A stretch of 64,000 nt of DNA, from contig JAFMSR010000012.1 in NCBI GenBank assembly GCA_022818135.1, positions 30,506,050-30,570,049 on the forward strand. Direction: 5' to 3'. A program made the translations under genes and the position numbers. Positions 1 to 10,823 of this stretch are shown here, piece after piece; position 1 is the stretch's first letter, and each line of letters starts with the position of its first letter. The notes beneath the pieces are model-generated. The model saw only the letters and a list, made by a program, of their open reading frames with translations. It did not search any database and had not been told where the DNA came from. The stretch comes from Saxidomus purpurata (taxonomy: Eukaryota; Mollusca; Bivalvia; Venerida; Veneridae).

Positions 1-208
1 TTTTCACTGTTTTTGCAATCTTCTACCCGGCTTTACGTCAAAAAGTATACCGAGCGTAATTATAAATTCTGGAAACCATGCGACGATGACGTCGTTAAAA
101 TGACGTCATTTGCGCTATGTTTTTTGATGACGTTTCCCGCGATTTTCGTTATTTTATAGAAACAAACTCAATAAAAGTAGAGTTTTAACCATAAAATAAA
201 CAGAAAAA

Positions 209-311
209 TTGTTGGTATCAGTGTAAGATCACGTTAATTTCACTCGTGAACACCAAAAGTTGTTATTTTCACTCGTGAAATTATAACGTGATCTTACACC
301 GAAACCAACAA
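209..311. repeat. 103-bp inverted repeat (hairpin / MITE-like)
   Basis: Arms 209-250 and 268-311 are near-perfect reverse complements (TTGTTGGT..GTAAGATCACGTT.. and its complement) around a 17-bp loop. No clear target duplication flanks it. It sits just after a stretch with two TGACGTC motifs (87-94 and 101-108). Confidence 0.75.
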
Positions 312-1164
312 TTATCCTCTATGTATTACAACAGTTTCAATATTAAAACCATTTCAAATAAATTCAACCAGCTGTTTTGATATCAACTTATATAAATCCA
401 GTGTGAGGGTTCGAATATTGAAAGTGGCACTAAAATAAGTCTAAAAGAACACTGAATCAGTGTTCTAGCTAGCACAAAACAGAAGGATGTATCACCCTGC
501 ACTGTTCTTGTGCACCCTGCCTTTTTCTCAGGTACCATGTCTGTGCTCTTCTTGACAGGACCTTTGCATTTTATGTTAATAAGCATATTTCTTGGGTTTA
601 ATGGCAACATACATTATGGTTCCTTTTCTATAACTGGTACTGGTCAAAGTTTAATAGGAGAGTTCAGAAATGCCCAGAAGTCAGTAATTCAGTATTGAAA
701 ATGTTAATTTAATTCAAATACAGCATATAGAGCATTCTGAACATGTCCTTTTTTATCTGTTTTTGGTGCTCTCAAGTGCCCTTTGTCTAACAACACTGTG
801 CCTTTTTTAATGTAAATAAAAATCAAAAGTTCAACTTCAAGTTGATTATGGGTTGATATGAAGGTGAAAGTTGCAGTAAGAAGTCAAAGTCATTATGCCC
901 ATACATGTCTCTGTTTGAAGTTACATATGTACTAACATGATTTTCTGAAAGTGTAGGAACCCAAATTTTGTAATGTCTATTGCCTAAAACAGTTGCAAAA
1001 CTTTTTGTAAAATGAGTTAGATGTAGTAAAGTTAAAAGTTTTGTCCTAAATAAAGTGACATTATGCGCATCTTACTGCACATAGTGTATTTTTGGTGACA
1101 GTTTTATAAAAGCAATTTTTGGTTGCTGTGCATTTAAATGTGTTAAAATGATAAGCTGCATAAG

Positions 1165-1793
1165 TAGGGCTGCAGTGATACAGGCACCTTTCGGTTCGGT
1201 TTCAGATATGACCCTCTCGGTTATCGGTTATTCGGTTTGAATATTTTTGTAACATTATGTATAGAATGTTCCATATTTCTACTCCTATAAAATACTGACA
1301 AGAACCCAAATATAATTTCTAAAGAAAATGGAACCAAAATCTGTGTGTCCAAGGACCTTGCATATTATTTTACTGATTTTTGTATGGTTTTCTCAACATT
1401 TTTCACTGATGCAGATATTTAATGTAATGTTTCCGTTTTAAATGCTACGTCATATTAGTTGTGGTGCCTGTTTTGTATGCCATAGATGCACTACGTATCA
1501 TACAAACTGTTGTGGTTTTGTTCATCCTGCCATCTTTTTTTGGGAAAACGCGAAATGTTTCCAAACTGGTGACTTGAGTGTTGCCGTTGGTTCATATAAA
1601 TCACTGATCGGCCATTTTTGTAGTGGTAAACTATGTGAAAAATATCAAGACGCAAGCTGATTGGTAAAAAATAGAGCGGCATAGAACAACGGCTGTATCT
1701 AGATGTACCGAATTGAAATATCGGGAACCAAAACGGTGAATGGAAGACGCAAGCTCGGATATATCCGATCTTCAGTTAATCATTGCATCCCTA
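1165..1793. mobile_element. hAT-like non-autonomous DNA element (MITE)
   Basis: 629 bp with terminal inverted repeats TAGGGCTGCAGTGAT / ATCATTGCATCCCTA (13 of 15 match) and a perfect 8-bp target duplication TGCATAAG at 1157-1164 and 1794-1801. Ends of the T/CAGGG type with 8-bp duplications are typical of hAT elements. No transposase coding is visible. Confidence 0.82.
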
Positions 1794-1801
1794 TGCATAA
1801 G

Positions 1802-4800
1802 TATTTGAAGTTGGTACTTTAGAAAGAAAAAAAATGGACTAATGAAATAATTCATTTCTTGGCAGTGATCTCCCTTGTGTTATTAGTGTTGTTGCCGATA
1901 GATATTTCGGCAGTGGAAGGGAAGCAACTCCTGCATGCAATTGTTTATTTCTTAAATTGACTCTCCTAGTAAAGATAGGAAAAGTAATATTTGAAAGTTA
2001 TCATTTCGTACTGGTAGCAGGATGAGTTTGTTGTATTGGGTTAAAAGCCATTATTTCCTCTACCCTTTTTACACACACCTATTTTAGTTAAATTTTTACT
2101 TGAAAAAAATGTTCATAATTCCACTTTTGATTACCATTGTCTTTTGCCACTTAGCATGGTTGAATTGTTGCATTGGTGACTGTTAGTAGAAACACCTCTA
2201 TGCAAAAGATCTCAGGTTGTTAAAACTTTCTGGAAATTTTTGTTCAATTAAATTTCAATTTTATATATTCAAAAACAGAGGTACTACATCTGAGACTAGT
2301 TACTCAGTTCCAGCCACTGCTAGAACACTTGATATCAAAATATTTGCAGGAAATAACTTTCATAACATTAATGATCATACATTTTTGACATACAGATGTC
2401 ACCATAAAACAGGCACTGCATAAAGGAAGATTAATTAACATTAATTCTGCTTGAAGTTTATGATAAATTATGTCAAATTCAAGGCCGTCAGTTGGTTGAT
2501 GAAACTATTAAATTGTATATTTCGGTCACTATGTGAAGTGTGTTTGAATATTTTCATCTAGGTTCATTTGTTATTATATAAACTGCTTCCAAAACATTAA
2601 GTAAAGTATAGGGGAGTGTTGTTACTGATGTAGTACCTTTATGTGTCAGTCAGCCAGCGCACCCAGCCCAGCCAGAGTGAGACTGAGCAGTCCTGAGGTC
2701 AAGTGCAAACTTTTCTTCACCATTGGAATCATGTTGCTTTGTTAAGTAATGGCTTTTAAAGATAAATTACAATTTACATCATGTGCTTAGCCAAAAAATC
2801 TACAGTAGTCACTAGTGGTATTATAAAACATTTATAATAATAAATCAATAATCGAAAGGTTCTGATTGTCAAGTATTTATTATACGAAGCAAATTATGTT
2901 CTCATTTACCTGGTCATATATATTTATATCGGTATTTACAATGCCTACATGTAGGTCTTCAGTACTTCAGTACTTAAATAAGTATAAGGTTAGGATTAGT
3001 AATTTACATGGTGCAATAAAACTAGAATATTGTTGATGGCACACCATCTTGTATCTCTACAGCATACTAGCTTTGGATGAGGAAATAATTTCATTTCTCA
3101 AGGTCAGGATGACCTTTGACCCCGATGTAGGTAGGGGTGCTCTTCTAGTTATAATCTTGAACCTGCATACCAAGTTTGAGTCTCATATGCACAAGTATTC
3201 TTTTTCTGTTGGCTATATCGTATATATTTTGTAGACCCTGTCATGCTCCAACCCATACAGCGTTATACCCAGGGTCAGATGAAAGTTCTAAATGTGTTCT
3301 GGCACTGGTAGGAGGTCATAGCAATATTGTGGCATAGTTTTAAGTTCCTGGTACAAACAGTGTCAGAGGAGTTAATGGCTAGAACAGACAGAAAAGCTGA
3401 CAGAGGGTGAAGATCATCACATGAAGCGCAGGATGACAAGAAGTATCTGTAAAGAAGATACATGGGCCTGGTAGCGTTTAGGGTGTGTTATTGATACTTT
3501 ATGCTGAAGCTAAAACAGAATATTCGCTTAGTAAAACAGAGGTGTTTCAAGAGGAATGCATTGCATGTACATAGAAGTCAGTGTTAATATTCATCAAATG
3601 ATATTATTTAAAAAAGCAAATTCTTGCTCAACTATTTTATACTAGAAGATAGTGTTTTAAAAAGCAATAGACAGGTTTTCAGAGTAATGGTTTGTTTGGT
3701 AGTCTCTTTGCTTTTTATCATATTTTTCATTTCTAGAGACTGGTATTAACAATAACAGTTATAACAGAAATTCAAAGTTGCCAAAAATTATTTTTCCATA
3801 AGAAAGGGAAGATACGGGATTAGAAAGTTGTCATTAGTTGATTACAGATGGGTGAAAACACTGTTCATATGACATCCCACCATTCTTTAGGGCACTGAGC
3901 ACATGAGTACAGGTGAATGTGCAATAAGTTACCTGAGAAAGTGAAAATCATCAACTGCTCCAAAGTCACATGCTTTTCTTCATTGTGCGTAGGATGCAGA
4001 AAGCTACTGAGTTAGCATTCAAGTGACAAGTGAAATTTTTCAAACTTTAGTTTTGTAACAAGATGGCATTTAAAACATATAAATATAAACTGAAATTGAA
4101 TGAAGAATTTAAATGGTTTTATGTTTGGTATATGATTTGACAAATACATTGGTATACAAATGTATGTTGTGGAAGAATTAGATAAGTTTAGGTTTTGATT
4201 TACTGCCCTTTCATCCAGCTGCCTGTTCATAGTTTCCCAGTTGAGAGCGCATAGTTTAAATGAAGGAACTTGTTGTTGGGGGTGAAACTGAAAGTTTAGT
4301 TTACACTAATTTATTTTAGCTTGATTGTGAAGAATGCTTGCAGCTTATCCAGTCACTCTCGAGTGCATGTCCTGGAAAAACCAGTACTTTTGTCATATAA
4401 GGAGGTACAGTCATGACCCCAATTAGGCTAAAGCTCCGGGATGAGGGGCACACACCTTAACCTCAAAACCACTGCTCCCTTGTAAAGTATCAACCATGAT
4501 GTGACAAGTTGAAACGATAACTACCAGTTAAATTTTAAATGAGTTAAAGTTGCTTGTATCAAGGGATGTAATCTGATGATTTTTCTCTTCTTTTTTTTTT
4601 TGAAAGAAAAGGGAAAAAGAATGTTGTCATGTCTTCACAATTGAAATGTACATGTATCTGAAGTTTAAATATTTGGAAAAGGGATCTGAAAGTGTTTGAC
4701 CTCTAAAACCATGATTCAGTATATCTGTTCAATACTGAAGTGTTTTTGAAATGTTTCTCACTTCAAATAAATCTCTTAAAATAATTTGATCAAGGGTCAA

Positions 4801-4984
4801 GTACAATATGTAAGTCCATTGTCCTGACATCAATACAATGATACAATGAACATGATGCATGATGTCAAATGATTTCTCAATGAAAATAGTACTTTACCTA
4901 CAACAATTAAATGCATGCATGCATATGGAAAAGGTTTAAATGGATTCTATTGTTATAAATACTCCAACATCAACAAATGTGCAA
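1802..4984. other. No gene recognised
   Basis: AT-rich, short open frames only. A weak HINE-like 'gacctttgacccc' segment at about 3100-3190. Probably intron or upstream DNA of FA2H. Confidence 0.4.
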
Positions 4985-5160
4985 GGTTATTGCATCATTT
5001 AACTGTACCTTTGTGACCAGTGCAGATCATGACCACCCAGTAAGTTTGATCATGATCTACAATGTTCAGTGTCCAGCCAGTACATTTTAAGTGAGTATTC
5101 CTGTGAAACATTAATGGTACTTATCAAAGATCATGACAAATGCATGTTAGAACATTAGGG
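4985..5160. repeat. Dispersed repeat with TGATCATGATC core, copy 1
   Basis: GACCAGTGCAGATCATGACC, then TTTGATCATGATCTACA, then a short arm ending in a CATTAATGGTACT-like motif. Related copies lie at 30150-30345, 34280-34490 and 35225-35340. No terminal structure was defined; the internal palindrome suggests a short hairpin element. Confidence 0.5.
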
Positions 5161-5212
5161 TTAAGACTTCGCATGATTTTTGCAAGTGAAACCTCTCTTG
5201 TTACAATATACT

Positions 5213-6304
5213 CTTTTTTTTTCCCCCCGGGCTGGGCCCGGCTGAGGCTATTAGGATGATATTGTCGGCGGCCTTTGTCGGACGCTGGTCCACATTTAGT
5301 TCGTTAACACTCTAGTGGTCACATTTTTGCCTCAATTGTCACGAAACTTGGTCAGGATGTTTGTCCCAGTAATTACTCGGACAAGTTCGAATATGGGTCT
5401 CTCGGATGAAAACTAGGTCACATGACCCAAAAATAGAAAAATCTTGTTAACACTCTAGAGGCTACTGTTTCAGTACAAAATCCGGCAATTTGTCAGAAAG
5501 GTTGTTTGGTTGATTTCTAGCTCAAGTTTTAATATGGGTCACCTGGGGTCAAAAACTAGGTCACACAGCCCAAATATGGAAAAACCTTGTTAACACTCTA
5601 GAGGTAACATTTTCAGCCCAAATATCCTGGAAATTTGTCAGAAAGGTTGTTTCTATGATTTCTAGCTCAAGTTCGAATATGGGTCATCTGGGGTCAAAAA
5701 CTAGGTCACAGAGCCCAAATATGGAAAAACCTTGTTAACACTCTAGATGTTACATTTTCAGCCCAGATATCCTTGAAATTTGTCAGAAAGGTTGTTTTGA
5801 TGATTTCTAGCTCAAGTTCGAATATGGGTCATCTGGGGTCAAAACTAGGTCACAGAGCCCAAAGTGGAAAAACCTTGTTAACACTCTAGAGGTACCATTT
5901 TCGCCCAAATATTCTGGAAATTTGTCAGAAAAGGTTGTTTCGATGATTTCTAGCTCAAGTTCGAATGTGGGTCATCTTGGGTCAAAAACTAGGTCACAGA
6001 GCCCAAATGTGGAAAAACCTTGTTAACACTCTAGAGGTACCATTTTCAGCCCAAATATCCTGGAAATATGTCAGAAAGGTTGTTTTGATGATTTCTAGCT
6101 CAAGTTTCAATATGGGTCATCTGGGCTCAAAAACTAGGTCACAGAGCCCAAATATGGAAAAGCCTTGTTAATACTCTAGAGGTTACATTTTCAGCCCAAA
6201 TATCCTGGAAATTTGTCAGAAAGGTTGTTTCGATGATTTCTAGCAACTTTGTTAAAAGCAGTTGTACTCGGGTGAGCGATAAAGGGCCATCATGGCCCTC
6301 TTGT
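5213..6304 (+). mobile_element. Pearl/HINE-like element, family 1, with about 6 tandem 145-bp units
   Basis: The 5' end is degenerate with a CCGGGCTGGGCCCGG hairpin and GGCTATTAGGATG. The body repeats a unit of 143-145 bp beginning GTTAACACTCTAGA (copies at 5303, 5446, 5589, 5734, 5877, 6022, 6167). The 3' end is GGTGAGCGATAAAGGGCC, the AGGGCCATCATGGCCCT hairpin and CTCTTGT. Short reading frames within it follow the repeat unit and are not genes. Confidence 0.8.
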
Positions 6305-6659
6305 CTTGTGAAGAGACAGTTCCTAAGTCTGATTGAATACATCAATCTTTTAAGATGAGAAAGAAGGTTCAGAATGCATTCATGTAACAGCTGAGGATAT
6401 TAAAGTGGTAAACAAGCATCAATGTACCAGGCTTCCAATATTAATAAAGCTGTCTATAGATATTGTTCACTCTGAAAAGCTGTCCTCAAATTGTATTGCA
6501 CAAATGCCAGGATGTCTAATCCTTGATTAGAACAACCATATATTAATTAAGTTTGCTATGTCTACTTGACTGGTCTCCCAACATGGTTCAGCATTTACAT
6601 AGAAATGTTTAAAGAAACTCACACAAATTGTTTTTCTGTACATTTGAATTAAAAAGAGG

Positions 6660-7081
6660 AGCTTACGTTTTTGTCAGTTAGCTATTTCTGTTTTGAGTCA
6701 TATCTACCACATTGGCAATTTCAATTAAACTTTGTGGAAATGTTTATAACTATATAGAGTTGAAGCCCTTATGAGTTTCAGTTGAATTGCTTCAGAACCA
6801 CTGGAGTTATGGCCCTTTGAATTTTAAATGCAAAATCGCCACGGCAGTTTTTGCCTGGGTAAAATTGCCCAATTTATGTTTGGAGCCATGTCTACCACAT
6901 CAGTAATGTAATTTCAATCAAACTTTGTGGAAATGTGCAGTTTTATATATAAAGTTGATGCTTTGAGTTTCTGTTTAATTGCTTTAGACTCACAGGAGTT
7001 ATGGCCCTTTGAAAATTGGGTCCCTCCTACTTATATATAGCATGTGTGTATATGGCTGCTGTAGTAGTGACAGCTCTTGTT
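6660..7081 (+). mobile_element. 5'-truncated HINE-like element, family 3
   Basis: Two diverged units of about 180 bp (TACCACAT..GCAATTTCAAT.AA and GGAGTTATGGCCCTTTGAA in each) end in TGACAGCTCTTGTT, the same 3' terminus as the element at 53957-54936. No 5' terminus recognised. Confidence 0.55.
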
Positions 7082-8819
7082 AGCTTTTTGTTGCCTATCA
7101 CCAGATCAGATTGCTCTTTCTTTATATTTTCTGATATTGTTTACTTGGTGTACTAATTGTAATAAAGCCCATATGAATGCATATCTTTCAAATTTCTGAA
7201 ACAGCCAATTGGGTAGTAAAGTTGCAGTCCAGTTTTCAAGCAGACAGTATAATTGTTCATATGATAAACATTCCAAAGAAAGAGGTGCTGTTATGACCAT
7301 GTTTTGTGCTTTTTTCTACAGAAGAATTGTGGTACGTGAGCCTCAACTTATCAATCTGATTACCACATGGCCCTTTCAAGGTGAAATTTTAGGATCAGTG
7401 TGAAGGCTGCTATCTATCATTGTCAACTTGCAGCAGTATATCTAGAAGCACTTGACCAATTTGATAAATTTTTGGCATATATGGCCATTGGGTGAAATGA
7501 AACAAAGCCCTTTAAAATAGCAGTCATGATTCATAAATAGACATAGCAGGTGGGGAACATGACTTATTTAGCCGGAATACGTCTGTTTACAGGTATATAG
7601 CAGACTTCCTTATTATTTCCCTAAAACAGGGTAAGGCACCCCCTCTGCTAGTGAAGAAACACCCTAAAAATTACAGGACAATATTGCATGAAAGTTCTGC
7701 AACGAATATGGTGCCAGTATCTGATATTTTGTTTTTTGCAATTTGTAAAATCAGTAAAATTACCCTAACCTGTCTCACAAATAATTCCTGTTGACATTTA
7801 GAAAAGCCAAATTGGCCTTCCAGTATCCATCATGCTAGCATTTCCTGGTATATTGGGAATAAAAGAGATAATGTCCTAGAATGTGAAATGTGTTGCAGCA
7901 TGTTCCAGGTAAATGTCATGGCTTTGTCGACAAATGCTATTAGTTTTGATAGTAGTTATGTCTACTGTGTGAAGAATTCCCAATGTACTTTACTACTTTG
8001 CATGTAAATGCTCTTGTGTTTTATGATACAATCTATTGTTTAATGAATCTTTCATGTAAAATATTGATCACACCGAGCTGTTCATTTATGCATATCTCCA
8101 GGGATACATGTGGGAAATCCAGAGGTCAGTTGCAGATGGGGTTAATGTACTCTCAGTTCTGTTTTAGTGTTGATAGTCGTTGACATGCAATCCTGTAAAA
8201 TGAACATCTTGTAACAAGTAGAGTCAATTTAGGGCAAAAATATATCTAAAAAATCTTAATAGTAAAACAAAAAAAATTGAAACAAAATGATGTATAAGAA
8301 TGTTTATAATTTCATTCAGACCTGGGAAGGTTTATTTATTCAGAAGGAATTATGTTTAATCATAGATAATAACAACTATTAGCTTTTCTAAGACAACTAT
8401 GGGTAGTAACAACTATTACCTCTTCTAAAACAGTTTCTGACAGTAACAAGAACAACTTCAACCTGTTCTAAAACAAATAGTTTGGGTAATACATGTAATA
8501 ACAACTATGACTTGGATCACATGGAGTAAATTGCTGTTATTTAGGTGTTTGGTTGTGGAACAGTTTTCAGTGTTTGGTTATTTGGCCAGTTCTCTGGGTT
8601 TGGTTGTGACTGAAATCAGGGGCTGAGTTTTCAGTGTTTAGTGATGGCTCAATTCTCAGTGTTTTATAGTGCTCTAATTTGCAAACTGCCAGAAACTGAC
8701 AAAGTACTGTTGGTTCACTGAGATATGTGCATCCAGGACACACTGATTTTAAATACAAGAAACAGATGGTAACAAAGAAGCTGCCCATGTCACTCATCAG
8801 CACATAGCAGTTTAGCTTA

Positions 8820-8886
8820 ATTCCCTCTGGCCTCAATTAGACAATTCCCTTTGGCCTCAATAAAAAAATTCCCTCTGGCCTCAATT
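8820..8886. repeat. Three tandem copies of a 22-29 bp unit
   Basis: TTCCCTCTGGCCTCAATTA repeated three times with small changes. Confidence 0.6.
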
Positions 8887-9121
8887 AAGACGGGTAATTA
8901 GTTTAATTAAACAGTCATGACTAGCAGCACTAAAATAAGTTTGATAATTATGATAAAAGGGCTTAATCTTCTCTGTTACCTATCTGGAATGATCTTTTCT
9001 CTAATCTGTGCTAATTGCTATAGTAACACTGTGTAGGATAAAACTCATTACAGATCTCTAGACTGAGTGGCACTATGGAATTGCAGTGAAACTGAATGTG
9101 TTAAGAGCAGAAAAGCTCATG

Positions 9122-9370
9122 TTTAGCTCTACTGGACACTTGTGCCCTGGTGGTTTGTCTGTCTTTCCGTGCTCACAATTTTCATTTGACTTTCATGAAA
9201 ATTGCTCAGAAGTTAGATGATCCCATTCGTTTTGGGGTCAAAGGTCAAAGTCACAGTGATCGCAATTAGTTTTTTCTTGATAACACTCTACAGGTCACAA
9301 TTTTTATTCAATTTTCATCAAACTTGCTAAGAAGGTTGTCTACAACATGTTGATGATCCCTATTGATTTT
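9122..9370 (+). mobile_element. Degenerate HINE-like fragment
   Basis: Starts TTTAGCTCTACTGG with a CACTTGTG core, then TTTGTCTGTCTTTCCGTG and a body with GGGGTCAAAGGTCAAAGTCA and GATAACACTCTACAGGTCAC, recalling the unit of the element at 5213-6304. No 3' hairpin. Confidence 0.5.
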
Positions 9371-10287
9371 GGTGACAGAGCTGGTCAGAACGCCAGGAAG
9401 AAGTCGTAAAAGGAGATAGTATAAGTTGTAAGAACTTATTCTATAATATATGTAAAATAAATATGCTTAATATACTTACCATATATACTTTCGCATGCTG
9501 CCTGCTGTGACATGGCCCGTTACAGGGTTCACAAGATTTGTCATTTACAGAAGCATTGATAACAGAACTCCTGATTACATTCAAAAATCCTCTCACCAGT
9601 CAGATAGGCTTAAGGACCAGTAAGATGTCTGTTCAAGATAAATACAATATGATAGCTTTCTGTTTCACTTCTCTACAAAGCATATTGCACTCTCAGCATT
9701 ATTACTGTGACACCATACAGACAATTGCCCTCCAATATCTGGTGCAGTAAATTCTAGATCTCTCATAGGCAGAACTGGTCTAGACAATAATTTTTTTTTA
9801 TTTTGTAATTACTGGTTTTTATATGACCATACTTTTCCTGCCTTAATGGAATCAGTGCATCTGTGAGTTGTTGTTCCTGTTATGTCTCGGATAACCTGCT
9901 CCCTGGTTATGATTGTGTTATTCTTGCAATTTTGATGTAAAACAAATCTTTTGATAGAGAAAACAATCTATTTATAAGTGAGAGTGGAGAGGAATGACAC
10001 GTCAATCACCAGGTGTACTTTAAACTTATTTAATAGGTATCTACCGGTTTCGATCATATAATGTATAATTATGATATAATTTCAAAGTTGGAACAATGTA
10101 AAAAAATCTCTTATTAAGCATTTACTCTCAAATGGTTGTGTCTGCTTCAGGTATCATCTCTTGTGCAGTAAATTTTGTAGCAAAGAATAAATTTAACTTA
10201 GTTTTGTTTCTGACATATTCTTGTGAAATTTTCAAAAATTCTTTTTAATTAAGAATGATTCAGTTTTGAATCATGTCTACCAGCTGA

Positions 10288-10517
10288 TGTTGTTGTTTAA
10301 CGCCCGTTCCAACCTTGGTCATTTTTACAGGCGGGCAGTTTACTTAACAATCGTTCCTGACTAGAACCTGTACTAGACTCTGACCCTCCATAAGAAACTA
10401 TCAACTTTCTCACAAAGGGACATGGTCAGTAGCAGGGCGCAAACCTATGGCCCTGATCTATGAGAGATTACAGTGATCTCAAGTCAGCGACTCTAACCAC
10501 TCAACAACGGAGGTGGT
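10288..10517 (-). mobile_element. tRNA-derived SINE (minus strand)
   Basis: Read on the minus strand it begins with a tRNA-like head: GTTGAGTGGTTAGAGTCGC as A box and GGTTTGCGCCC as B box, with a long variable arm as in Ser/Leu tRNAs. It ends GGGCGTTAAACAACA, a tail type I associate with molluscan SINEs. It lies about 170 bp upstream of the first visible FA2H exon. Confidence 0.65.
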
Positions 10518-10685
10518 CTGTTTACCAACTGACAACATTAGTGTTCAATGTAACACTGTGTGTTGTGACTGTGTATAAACAATAAATTTCCCAATGGAAC
10601 AGGTGATGTACATTGTTTTGAAAATGAGAAACCTAGGACTTGTGGTATGGAAATAATCCATTGTTGTTCCTTATGTATTTTCCAG

Positions 10686-10823
10686 GTAAACAGACACAAA
10701 GAAAAGAATGGGTATGCTGACAAACATGCAAATGGGCACGCAAATGGACATGTGAATGGATATAAGAATGGATTGTCAAAAAGTGTTTCAAATGGCAGTG
10801 CCACTGATTCTGTTATACAATAT
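10686..10823 (+). CDS. FA2H: FA2H exon: linker after the cytochrome b5 domain
   Basis: Visible residues 1-46, phase 0 at both ends, acceptor ttttccag and donor gtaagt. It encodes a hydrophilic linker with an imperfect Asn-Gly repeat (ANGHANGHVNGYKNG), matching in position the variable segment between the cytochrome b5 and hydroxylase parts in other animals. There is no start codon that would make this exon 1: the frame is entered from upstream. Confidence 0.85.

Larger units (their letters stand above)
7082..10287. other. No gene recognised
   Basis: Apart from the short repeats listed at 8820-8886 and 9122-9370 I see only AT-rich unique DNA. No HPGG-type cytochrome b5 exon. Confidence 0.4.
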
